This document shows, piece by piece, positions 1-9,191 of a stretch of DNA of 64,000 bases. The translations under genes and the position numbers were made by a program. Source of the stretch: Lumnitzera littorea (Eukaryota; Streptophyta; Magnoliopsida; Myrtales; Combretaceae). The stretch lies in contig JAMXBB010000003.1 in assembly GCA_024138015.1 (NCBI GenBank), positions 38,032,806-38,096,805 on the forward strand, read 5' to 3'. Within the stretch, counting starts at the first letter, position 1, and each line of letters starts with the position of its first letter. The notes beneath the pieces were generated by a model, which worked only from the letters and a program-made list of their open reading frames with translations, ran no database searches and was not told the DNA's origin.

Positions 1-279
1 ATTGAACTATCTTTAGTTTTGTTAATGGGTTAAGCTATGAGATTAGAGATATTTTAGAGAAGGAACATTTATACATTAAAAGAAGCAATATGAGCTATCC
101 AGAGCATAGAGTTATGCTAGATGAGCAGATTTCGAGCTCCTATTAGCCAACCTCTTCAAAGTCAACCTACTTTGAGCAGATCTGTGCGATTAGAACCAAG
201 TAAAACTAGTGAGACCCAACCTATTTTGGCTGCCTAAGCTGAGAAGAAGGAAGCTCATAGAAAGTTTGAGAGAAGACAA

Positions 280-730
280 AACTCAAGCTAAAAGACTAAT
301 GAAATTAAGTGCTTTGGATGTCAGGATTACAAAAACATGGTGGCCCAGTGCCCCAGTTAACATACTATGGTCATTAAAGGTGAGGTTTTGACTATTGAGG
401 TGGATAATACTGATGAGGAGCTTGAAGAAAAGATTGAATGGGAGAAAAATACTAGGTAATGCAATGGAGAGCTTATTGAAGAGGATGTGATCGTTAATGA
501 CTTGGACAAGTTGACTTTATTCATCTAACAAGCTCTAAGCGTTGAGCCATCTGTTAAGGAGGAGCAAAGAGAAAACTTATTTTGTATTACATGTAAGGTG
601 AATGACCAAGTATGTGTGCTCATAGTGGATAGTTGGAGTTACACTAACATTGTGTTTGCTAGCTTAGTGTAGAAACTTAAGTTGCCAACCTCATCACACC
701 CGAAGCCGTACAAATTATATTAGTTAAATG
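280..730 (+). pseudogene. gag zinc knuckle and aspartic protease remnant of element 1
   Basis: Near 304-355 the translation reads IKCFGCQ...NMVAQCP, a CCHC nucleic-acid-binding knuckle whose Gly-His pair has become Lys-Asn. An acidic linker follows. Near 620-645 the peptide LIVDSWSYTN corresponds to the retroviral-type protease motif DSGS, with Gly changed to Trp. In-frame stops occur throughout. In the intact family this part binds RNA and cleaves the Gag-Pol polyprotein; here it cannot be functional. Confidence 0.6.
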
Positions 731-1189
731 AAAAAGGGAGCCCTACATGTCACTCAATTGGTACTATTGCCGATCTCGATTGGGAATTACTATAATGAGA
801 TTCTTTGTGATTTGTTATCTAAGTGCGCATCTTATGTACTGTTAGGATACTCTTGGTTATTTGATCATAAAGTCATACATGGTGGGTTTAGGAATACATA
901 AGCATTTTAGAAGGATGGGAGAAAGATCACTTTAAACTCGATGACCCCTAGTCAGGTTAGCAACTTACAAGCTAAGTTAGCTTACGGATCTAAGAAGACT
1001 TTGGTTCTCATTCTTTTTGAGCTCTAAGAAGCCATCAGGTCCGATGTGCCGACCTTCTTGTTGATTCAAATACTATTAGAATTAAAGGAGCAAGCTGTGC
1101 TACCTAATGAGGTCTAAGGATTGCTTAATAAGTATGCTGACCTGTTTCCCAAATAGTTGACTAAAGGATTGCCACCTTTTTGAGAAATG

Positions 1190-1994
1190 GAGCATTATAT
1201 TGACTTGATACTTAGTGCACTCTTTCTAACAAGCCCGCCTATCGGATGAATCCTGAGTAAGTGATTGAGCTACAAAGACAAGTCAACGAACTATTGGAGA
1301 AAGGTTATGTAAGAGAGAATCTCAATTCGTATGTTGTGCCATCCTTACTTTTACTAAAGAAAGATGGTACTCATTGTATGTATGTAGATAGTAGAGTTGT
1401 TAACAAGATAACAATCAACTATAGATACCTTCTCCCAAGGTTGGATGATATGCTAGATGAATTGCATAGTGTTAGGATTTTCAGCAAGATCAACCTAAAG
1501 TCTAGCTACCATAAAATTTGATTGCTAGACATGGTCTATATGAATGGTTAGTGATGCCCTTTGAACTATCTAATGTTGTGATCTCTTTCATGAGGTTAAT
1601 GAACTACGTATTGCAAAATTTGATTGGCAAATTTGTTGTGGTTTACTTTAATGACATCCTCATGTATAGTACTATCTTGCCTAGTCATACTAACCATCTT
1701 TGAGTTGTATTTGATGTGCTTTAAGCTAAAAGACTATTTGGTAATCTAAAGAAGTATTGTTTTTGTTAGGAAGAAGTAGTCTTCTTGTGATATGTAGTTA
1801 GTAAAGGAGGTCTACAAGTTGATGATGAGAAAATTCGAGCTATTATTGCATCAAGGTGAGGAGCTTCCATGGATTTGCTACCTTTTACTAATGTTTTATA
1901 TAGGGCTTCAGTAATTTTTGCACCTTTTACCATCTATCAAAGAAGGATGTAGAGTTTAAATGGAGAGGAAAAGAAAAGAAGAGCTTTTTTGAGG
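1190..1994 (+). pseudogene. Reverse transcriptase remnant of element 1
   Basis: The frames at 1261-1521 and 1518-1703 give recognisable Ty3/gypsy reverse transcriptase blocks: KKDG, the fingers/palm region ending FSKINL...SYHKI, then MPFEL and YFNDI near 1643-1657. The catalytic YFDD box is changed to YFND. A frameshift near 1518 and several stops break the frame. The thumb region continues to the RSFHG...FATFY block and stops at 1994, where a solo LTR is inserted. The same substitution occurs in element 2. Confidence 0.8.
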
Positions 1995-3069
1995 TGATCG
2001 ATTACCAACCTCTAGCCTACTTACTCGCACACGCCTTAAAGGCCTCTAGTCCTTCACTAGGAGAATTCTCTCTCATCAACCTACCAAGGACAAGAAACTG
2101 TATACTGAAGAATGGTGGCTGAACTCCTTGAGAGCTTTGGGTGGGTATACCCTACTTTGCTTTATCTCTTATGCCAATGCCAATGCCAATGCCAACTACT
2201 CTCTTGTCAAGGCTTCTTTGCCAAGTGATGAGAACCAAGGCCTTACACATCAAATCTTACTCAGACCTTCAATTGTTGAGAGCTTCCTGTTGAGTGCTGA
2301 GACATAGGCTCTTATTAGCCAAGTACTTCTCTTTTGGCCTACTACTAATACTTATGGCATCCCTTACTCATTTCGGTAACCCTTAAGGCTACTACATCAT
2401 GATCCAGCTTAGTTGTTGCACCTATAGATTCCTTTGTACAGAACCATTGACAAGTTGCCACCTATCCTTTTCTTGACATTGTACTTTTATTCCTTTTGTC
2501 TTTTATCCTTTTTACCCTTTTTTGTATGCATTAGGAATCTCCTTTTCATGTATGCCTTATTGTAATTTTCCTTACTTATATATTATTGCCTTAGGGACTT
2601 ACTATAAATAGTCCTTTCTCTTTGTAGCTGCATTATCAGACATTTTCCTTACAAGCATTGAATATACTGGTTCTTTCTTTATTCCAAAATTTGTTGCTAT
2701 ACGAGATGAATCTATTCTATTGGTTTGTTACTTCTTTTTTACCAAATTGGATTAGATGGATTTCCATACACAATAAAATAAAAAAAAAATTGATCCAAGT
2801 TTAATTTTCATACACTCTTATCTAGTCTTACTGAGTAGTTCAAGATTAGGAGCAAGTGAACCTTGACATTAACTTATGCATCATATCAAATGAAGTGTCA
2901 AGTTGTGTGGTGTTTGTTAATGAGTCATATCCTCCAAGCAGCTTTATATTAGCTACTAGATTTGATTCACCGACCTACCCATTCTATTTTCTTCGATATC
3001 TTGAAGAACCCATTTGGTTCTCTTTACCTATGATAAGCTCTAGTAATAACTGAGCTCTTAGGTACATCA
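1995..3069 (+). mobile_element. Solo LTR (1.07 kb) nested in element 1 pol
   Basis: The insert starts TGATCGATTACC and ends GGTACATCA, giving TGAT/ATCA terminal inverted repeats. It is flanked by a perfect 5-bp TSD, TGAGG, at 1990-1994 and 3070-3074. Removing the insert and one TSD brings the reverse transcriptase tail next to the RNase H start, although a few codons between them look lost. No internal coding region, primer-binding site or second LTR is present, so this looks like a solo LTR left by LTR-LTR recombination. A TATA box at 2603 indicates plus orientation. It also contains a TGCCAA hexamer repeated about four times near 2173-2200. Confidence 0.85.
2603..2610 (+). promoter_or_regulatory. 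TATA box of the 1.07-kb solo LTR
   Basis: TATAAATA lies in a C/T-rich context about 460 bases before the LTR end. This is the expected arrangement of a U3/R promoter in a plant LTR. Activity is unknown. Confidence 0.45.
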
Positions 3070-3074
3070 TGAGG

Positions 3075-3680
3075 TGAAAGAGATTAAGTGTGATGCATCA
3101 AATGTTAGCATAAGAGCTTTGTTGATGCAGGAAGGTCAACCCGTTGCATATCATAGCAAGAAGCTAAGAGGACTACAATTGAACTACTCTATATATGATA
3201 AGGAACTTCTAGCAATAATTCGAGCTCTACATGTGTGGCAACATTACCTCATGCTAAGGGAATTCATCATATACATCGATTACAAGTCCTTAAGGTACCT
3301 ATGAAGTCAATTTAAGCTTTCAAAGAGACAAGCTCAATAAGTAGAATTCTTAGAAAGATTTAATTTTACGATCAAGTATAAATAAGGCGAGTCAAACGTA
3401 GTTGTTGATGCTCTGTCAAGAAGACATACTCTTCTTACCAAGCTACAAACTAGACTTCTAGGATTTGCAAATATCAAAGAATAATACCCACAAGATCCTT
3501 ACTTTGGTCTATTATATCAATGTAGGGAAGGAAGGGTAGTAGATGACTATCATGTCATTGACGGATACTTGTTCCGAAGTGGGAAACTCTGCATGATGAC
3601 TTGCTCTATCAAGGAACTATTGGTGAGAAAAGCTTATAGTGGAGGGCTTTCTGGGCATTTTGGAGAAAAGAGGACCTATG
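3075..3680 (+). pseudogene. RNase H and integrase N-terminus remnant of element 1
   Basis: The 76-residue frame at 3074-3304 carries RNase H blocks of the Ty3/gypsy type: CDAS, LMQEG, AYHSKKL, YDKELLAI and DYKSLRYL (usually DHKSLRYL). Downstream, about 3480-3680 corresponds to the tether and the integrase zinc-binding N-terminus, ending at the HFGEKR motif. Stops interrupt this part. The frame is then split at 3680 by the 2.68-kb solo LTR and resumes at 6366. Confidence 0.75.
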
Positions 3681-6360
3681 TGTCAAGTCTGGTTTTTCAC
3701 CCTCCTGGTTTTTTAAGTTAAATTTCCTTTAAACCGATTAACACTGAACTCTTACTCATTCAATACTAATCTTCGATTAGGGTTTAAAGAAAACCGTTTT
3801 TCTTTTTTAACTTGAAAAGGTATTAGAGTTTCCACTCAATCAAAGTCGGGAAAAACAATTAAGTTATAACCAATTGGGTGGATTGGTTATAACTTAGCCA
3901 CTAGTCTAATGATTAAAATCAATTTTTGTAAAACTATTTTTGAAATTAGAGATCATGGATTTGGGGATTAGGAATTTTAAACCCTTATGGGCACTATTGA
4001 CTTTTCAAATTTAGCTTTAATCTTTGAAAATTACCTTTTTATTTTATAAGATAGAACTCTATTTAATTACCTAAGTAATCTAGAAAAAAGGATAAATTAG
4101 ATTTTTTTATTTTTATTATTGCCCCGTAAGTGCTTGTATACTTACTATTTAGGAACAAACGTACGTTGTTCTTTTAATAAAAACTTTAGTGGGTTAAGTT
4201 GATTTTAATTTTTGAAAACAATCGAGTTTACATTTTTAGTTCAATTGGGTTCATTTAAAAAGATTTCTAAGAAGGTCCTAAATTGGACTTTTCCTTTATT
4301 TTTGAAAAATTCTAGAATGCCTTAAATTGCAAAGGATTTGTTTATTTTTAATATTTTTGAAAAAAAACTTTTATTTCTCTAAGCGCTAAAAGAACAATTT
4401 TTTTTATTTATCTCCTTATTTACTTATTTTCATTTTTCTATTTTTCATTTCTATCTATTTATTTATTTATTTTTTATTTTTATTAAACTAAAAATAAACA
4501 ATTAATTAAACTATTTTTTCTTCCTTTCTCCTTTTTTTCTTTTTCTTTTCTTCTTTTTTTTTTTATTTGATTACATTTACATCATAAATAAGTAAATAAA
4601 TAAATCAATCAATTCAAAAAAGAATCGGACCAAAAAGGGATCTTAGATGCCCAAGTCGAGTTTCATATCGGGTCACGAGTCAAATCATTGGGTTGGGCTC
4701 AGGTTGTGGGTTAGATGACCCGAATCACGTGCGCTACACGTACTTGGTCGAGGAGGGTGAAGGCAGGCGGTGAGTGGCTTGATCCGAGCTGTTCCAAGCA
4801 CTAGAATGAGCGGGTGAGCTTAGTTTAATGTTAATTTTATTAAGGAATGGGGGTTAGCAACAATGCCGCGACTTGGGATGGTATTTTAATGGTGGTGGTC
4901 AGTGGTGGTTAATGAGTGGCATACGGTGTGGCTATTGGGTACGTGTGGTTGGTTGGGTCAGGGGTTTTCAAGGTTGAGGAGTGTCATGGTGGGGTTGGTT
5001 TGATTCGAAGAAGGTTAGAGGTGGTGGTTCAAAAGGGAAGGGGTTTGATGCTTCAGGTTTGGGGGTAGCTGTTTGGTTGGGTTACTAGGAGCCACGGCAG
5101 CGGTCGAGGGTAGACAAAATGGGAAGCTTAGAGTGTGGGGATTATGACCGTAGTGTTAGGTTGTGGTAGAGAACTCGGGAGAGAGAGTTTCGAAGAGAGA
5201 GGGTTTAGTAGAGAGAGAAAATGAGAGAGAAAATGGTTTTGAGTGAATTAGCTGCCCGTGAATGGTTATGTATGTTCATGAACATCCCTTAACACCTAAT
5301 TTATACTCACATTTAGCCAAGAAACAAAGGAAAGCTAAGATCGGACTTAAATGTAGATGGCTGAAATTTAAGTTTTTTCCAATTTTTAGAGCTTGATCTA
5401 ACCAAAGAAAAGGATGAATCTGATCTTGTTCTTTGGTTCAATTCAAAATAGGCTGCATGGAGTGCGAGATTGATGCAAGAAATTATATACCTGTATGTGA
5501 AATTTGAGTAGAAATTAAAGCTTAAGTGAAGGAGGTGATCTGTTCTTGAGAAGGAAAGAGGAGGAAAATCTAGAGAAAACGAGGGAAAACTGAGGGAAAG
5601 AAAGAGAGTGCTGACGTGGTACCACGTTAGCTAACCTGACCAACTCCGACTTGCCACATGTCATCACGTGATACGTAGCAACTGACGTGATACGCTACGT
5701 GGCGCCTCGTTAGCAAGGTTGTTTAACCCAACGTTGCCACATGTCAGGACACGTGGCACAGTTAGATCCTAACACGTGGCGGTGCTAGTTAAAAAAAAAA
5801 AAACATAGAAAGGCTTCCTTACCTTTGCCAAGATTCAAATCCAAGACCTTAAATTCAATACCTAATCCAAGTCTAAGTGTTTATCCACTAGGCCGTTAAC
5901 TTGTGCCTTATCTTTATATATAATTAAATTGAACATATGGACCAGGTTAACATGAGCTAAATTCAAATCTAAACTTAGGCCTAATAGTCCAACTTCTAAA
6001 CTTATTTCAAAATTAAAAATCTACCCTAATAAAATAGTATTTTCTAAAATCTTTTATTTTTTCAAAATTTTTTGTAATTTTTCAATTTTCTAAAAAAAAT
6101 TTATCTTAATTTTCATATTTTCTAAATTTCTCGATATTTTTGTGTTTCTTATCCAAATTTCTTGTTTTTTTTTATGCTTTTTCTTTTTTTTTTGTATTTT
6201 CTTAAAATTCTTTTTTTTTTCTTCTAAATTTCTTAATTTTTATGGGTTTTCTTTAATTTCCTTTTTTTTTGTATTTTTCTTAATTTAGGGCCTATTGAGA
6301 AAAGAAATAAAAAGAAAAATAAAAATAAAAATAAAGGGGAGTAAAAATTGAGTATCTACA
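3681..6360. mobile_element. Large solo LTR (2.68 kb) nested in element 1 integrase
   Basis: The insert begins TGTCAAGTCTGG and ends GTATCTACA, and is flanked by a perfect 5-bp TSD, CTATG (3676-3680 and 6361-6365). Deleting it joins the two halves of the element 1 integrase. There is no internal repeat of the termini, no primer-binding site and no coding frame, so it reads as a solo LTR. Its size and termini recall the long LTRs of Tat/Ogre-type Ty3/gypsy elements, which is an inference. It holds T-rich tracts (4320-4560, 6040-6290), a purine-rich GAGAGA zone near 5170-5235 and a dense cluster of ACGT cores at 5612-5780. Confidence 0.85.
5612..5780. promoter_or_regulatory. Cluster of ACGT-core (G-box/ABRE-like) sites in the large solo LTR
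   Basis: About eight ACGT cores lie within roughly 170 bases, several in G-box-like contexts (CACGTGG, GACGTGG, TACGTGG, CACGTGA). ACGT cores are the known binding sites of plant bZIP and some bHLH factors in abscisic-acid, stress and light responses. The density is far above the AT-rich surroundings. A regulatory role of the ancestral LTR is inferred; present activity is not shown. Confidence 0.45.
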
Positions 6361-6365
6361 CTATG

Positions 6366-7335
6366 AGTTATTGAATGTATGGCTCTTTTGGCTTAAGATG
6401 AGGCGATATGTGTACCATGTGGTTGAGAGTTGTATGACCTATAAGAAGATGAAAAGCTAAGCTGAATAAGGGAGAGTAATGCCTCTGCTCGTCCTAACCA
6501 AACCATGGAGTGATCTGAATATGGATTTTGTCCTTAGTTTGCCCCAAATTGCTTAAGGCAAAGATTCCATGATGGTTTTCATGGAAAGATTTAGCAAGAT
6601 GGCACATTTTGTGCCCTTCATTAAAACTAATGATACTTCGGATATTGCTTTTCTCTTTTTATAAAAGATCATTCGCTTGCACAATGTACCAAGGAGAATA
6701 GTATTAGATCGAGACCTAAAGTTTTTGAGCCATTTTTAGAGGACTCTTTGGCGTCAATAAGGACCAAGTTATTCTTCAGTACATCCTATCACCCTTAAAA
6801 TTATGGTCAAATGGAGGTCGTCAACCGCACTTTGGGTTTACTGCTCTAAGCTACAGTGGGGAAGAACTTGACCAATTGGGATGTTTGCCTGCCCTTGGTG
6901 GGATTTTCTTATAACCAAACAATACATGACACCACTAAACATACTCCCTTTGAGGTCTCTACGGCTTCAATCTCGAGCTTCCCCTTAACTACACCCCATC
7001 ACTCATATCTGACCATGAAAACCTTGAAGCTAAAGGTCGAGCTCAGTCCTTTTAGAAGATCTACCAAAAAGTTGCCTAATAGATAGATTGTGCTGCTAGA
7101 AAGTTAGAGGGAAGAGTCTAGGGAAGGAAAACCAAGTAGTTATTCCGGTAACCTAGTTTGGTTGCACTTAAGCAAAGAGAGAACCCCAAGCAGAAGGAAG
7201 AGCAAGTTGTCAACCCGAGCTGAAGGACCTTTTAAGATACTCTAGAAGATCAATCACATTACTCATACACTAAAGTTTCCTAAAGATTTCAAAGTTTTTT
7301 ATGCATCCAATGTCGTTGATGCTAGTCCTTACCAA
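6366..7335 (+). pseudogene. Integrase core and C-terminus remnant of element 1
   Basis: This continues integrase after the nested LTR. The zinc region ends with C..C-K like residues (VESCMTYKKMKS), followed by MDFVLSLPQ, a degenerate F-MERFSKMAHF block (usually DRFSKMAHF), DRDLKFLSHF and QMEVVNRTLG with the catalytic Glu kept. The frame at 6856-7086 covers the region after the catalytic core (NWDVCLPLVGFSYN...TPFEV). A C-terminal block resembling FKVFYASNVVDASPYQPKGDD ends just before the polypurine tract. No clear chromodomain is visible. Stops and frameshifts make it non-functional. Confidence 0.75.
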
Positions 7336-7346
7336 CCTAAAGGGGA

Positions 7347-7540
7347 TGATAGGAATCAAACCACTAGATCCCTGACCCAAGCACAAGTGTGTGGATTTGA
7401 GAGCCTTGTTAAGCACATCTTCTCTTGCCAACCAATACATGAAGAGTCTAAGCTCTTGTTTACTACCAACCTCCCACAACTTCGAAGCTGATCTATACCT
7501 TATTCATTGTCAATGATCTATATCTAAGCAATTTTGAATA
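7347..7540 (+). repeat. 5' part of the 3' LTR of element 1
   Basis: A polypurine tract (AAAGGGGA, about 7339-7346) is directly followed by TGATAGGAATCAAACCACTAG. This matches the LTR start shared by elements 2 and 3. Similarity continues through the CTACCAACCTCCCACA stretch near 7465. The LTR is then lost at the plastid-derived insert and seems to resume near 8775. Confidence 0.6.
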
Positions 7541-7589
7541 GAGATGACTAAACTGGTGAGTAAGTTAGCAAAGCTAAAAATGGAGCAAT

Positions 7590-7832
7590 CGAGAATCCCG
7601 TCGGTTGTGGGCGAGGAGGGATTTGAACCCTCGACATTGTGGTTCATAGCCATGTGCTCTAATCCTCTGAGCTACAGGCCTCGCCCCGTCTCCACTAGAT
7701 CTATTCCCGGGAGTACCCTAAAAATAAAAAAGGAACCTTTCCTCTCCTCAGCCATTTCGGGTTAAGAAGATGTGAAAGCGCCTTTCTCTCTATAATAACG
7801 GTGCGTTCCGATGTGTGAAGTGGGATTAATCT
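7590..7832 (-). other. Nuclear plastid DNA fragment (NUPT) from the trnR-ACG region
   Basis: The sequence closely resembles the plastid inverted-repeat segment holding trnR-ACG and the spacer toward 5S rRNA, recognised from the tRNA and from conserved spacer pieces such as CCCGGGAGTACCC and ATTTCGGGTTAAGAA. A 12-base direct repeat, AAAGCTAAAAAT, occurs on both sides (7570-7581 and 7851-7862); it may mark the insertion or may be coincidence. Many C-to-T and G-to-A changes at former CpG sites show age and nuclear methylation. The exact ends are uncertain. Confidence 0.7.
7608..7681 (-). pseudogene. trnR-ACG: Decayed plastid-type tRNA-Arg(ACG) in the NUPT
   Basis: On the minus strand a 74-nt tRNA shape is visible: TAGCTCAGAGGATTAGAGC as D-arm, CTATGAA as anticodon loop, and a T-arm with stem GAGGG/CCCTC around TTCAAAT. 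Plastid trnR-ACG has ACG in the anticodon; here it reads ATG, a CpG-to-TpG change. The first acceptor-stem base is A instead of G and does not pair. Other differences from the plastid gene are also transitions. It is a fossil copy, not a working tRNA gene. Confidence 0.75.
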
Positions 7833-8119
7833 TTCTTGAAAGTTGGTAGTAAAGCTAAAAATCAATTCTTCATGCCATCATACTATTCTTTCTTCATATA
7901 CAAAACAACAACTTTAGTACATCACTGTGTTAGCTATGGAAGGAATACAATAGATACTAATAATATACATACAAAACCTTCATTGAACCTCACATACTCT
8001 CTCTCAAAAATGTGCTTTAATAGCAGCGAAACTGATATGTCTTTAAGATCATACACACGAAAGCTGCACCGTAATATACAAAAACAAGAAAATAAAAAGA
8101 GGTTTTAGCAAATCTATAA

Positions 8120-8560
8120 GCTTTCTAATCGAATATGATGCACCAACTAAATCCTATACGATTTACAACTCGCTGGATGTGACTCACTAATCCAAGTTAT
8201 ACGGTTGCTTTCGATAATTCTTATTAAGGGGATTGATAAAAGCGGGTAAAGAAAAGCTTTTTAAGAGAAAAGAAAGTTTTATCATTAATATGCTAAAATC
8301 TGTCTAAAACTCTATACAAGTGTCTTATTTATACATAATGACAAACTTGTAAATAAAATGACTTAAAAGATGCTCTAGTCGCATTTTCGCAAATACAAAA
8401 TAAATATGAGGATAATTTAGAAATAATACAAGAAATATGAAGTCTAAATAACACAAGTAAAAATAGATAATTAAATGAGCTATTCAAGTGAAGAGTACAT
8501 GAGTTGAGTTGATGGGCTGTTGGGGACCTTGAAAACATTATGTAGGTCAACCTAAAATTC
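8120..8560 (-). repeat. Possible minus-strand LTR fragment related to the gypsy family
   Basis: Faint similarity to the inverted LTRs of element 3: ATATGATGCACCA near 8132, GATAAAA followed by purine-rich DNA near 8235-8280, and TATTTATACATAA near 8325-8340, which would be an inverted TATA box. The order matches that LTR but identity is low. It could be an unrelated or strongly diverged LTR. Confidence 0.3.
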
Positions 8561-8599
8561 TAACCAACCTAAAGAGTATACTAGCCAAGCAAAGCAGAC

Positions 8600-8720
8600 C
8601 AAGTCGATTAGAGCAAACCAACCGAATAGAGTAGACCAGCAGAGTAGACCAGCAAAGTAGACCTAGCCGGACAAAGTAGACCTATAGAGTAGAATAGATT
8701 GGTAGAGCAGAGTAAGCCTA
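8600..8720. repeat. Short degenerate tandem repeats (GTAGACC units)
   Basis: Units like AGAGTAGACCAGCA recur four to six times with variation between about 8618 and 8690. This looks like a small local minisatellite. No gene is visible here. Confidence 0.45.
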
Positions 8721-8774
8721 GTTGTACTTGATAATATTTGTGAAGAGCTCATAAATAAGCCTTCAACACATGTA

Positions 8775-9191
8775 AAGCTTTCGATTAAGTCTTTGGTACA
8801 TATATATAACTCATGAATAGGTCTCTACTATAGCCCAAAACTTGGCATTTGATTGAGTTGGTATCCTGAATCCTATCGCTTTTACATGTAGCTATAAGAA
8901 TTATCTTTCAATGAATATACCGAGTTTTCTTCTATGAGCAATCAACTTGCTTTTCCTTTCTACTCTTAGCCTATCCTTTAAGTAAGGTTAAGTGACGAAT
9001 GACCACATTAAGCTATTCCTCCATCATATCGACTAGCTTATGAGTCAACAGAGGTTCCTTAGTATGTCATATCCTTATATTCATTCATGGTTTGCTTGTT
9101 TTCATTTACTGTTTGTTGTTCTTCGTTTCAAGCCTTCTATAAGCTTGAACCCTCCCTAATATCGTTTCCCTTGCTTGTCTTTAGTGCAGCA
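8775..9191 (+). repeat. Probable 3' part of the 3' LTR of element 1
   Basis: Collinear but diverged similarity to the end of the element 2 LTR: a GTAGCTATAAG..ATTATC block, CCTTTAAGTAAGGTTAAGTGACGA, a CATATCCT..ATTCATGGTTTGCTT block, and CTTCTATAAGCTTGAACCC. The LTR end would lie near GCAGCATA at about 9191. The peptide frame at 9087-9359 overlaps this and is not considered a gene. Confidence 0.45.

Larger units (their letters stand above)
1..9191 (+). mobile_element. Ty3/gypsy element 1, decayed, cut by the window edge
   Basis: Remains of one Ty3/gypsy retrotransposon in plus orientation. In order it shows a degenerate zinc knuckle and protease, reverse transcriptase, RNase H, integrase, a polypurine tract and the start of a 3' LTR. 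It belongs to the same family as elements 2 and 3 further right: the pol peptides match and the LTR start (TGATAGGAATC) agrees with theirs. The 5' LTR and most of gag lie outside the window. Two solo LTRs are nested in it (1995-3069, 3681-6360), and the 3' LTR is interrupted by plastid-derived and other DNA. Every reading frame is broken. The right end near 9191 is inferred from weak similarity to the end of the family LTR. Confidence 0.8.

Noticed and set aside
7608..7681. Functional tRNA gene
   Set aside because: The anticodon and acceptor stem are altered relative to plastid trnR, and it sits in a plastid-derived fragment, so it is called a fossil.
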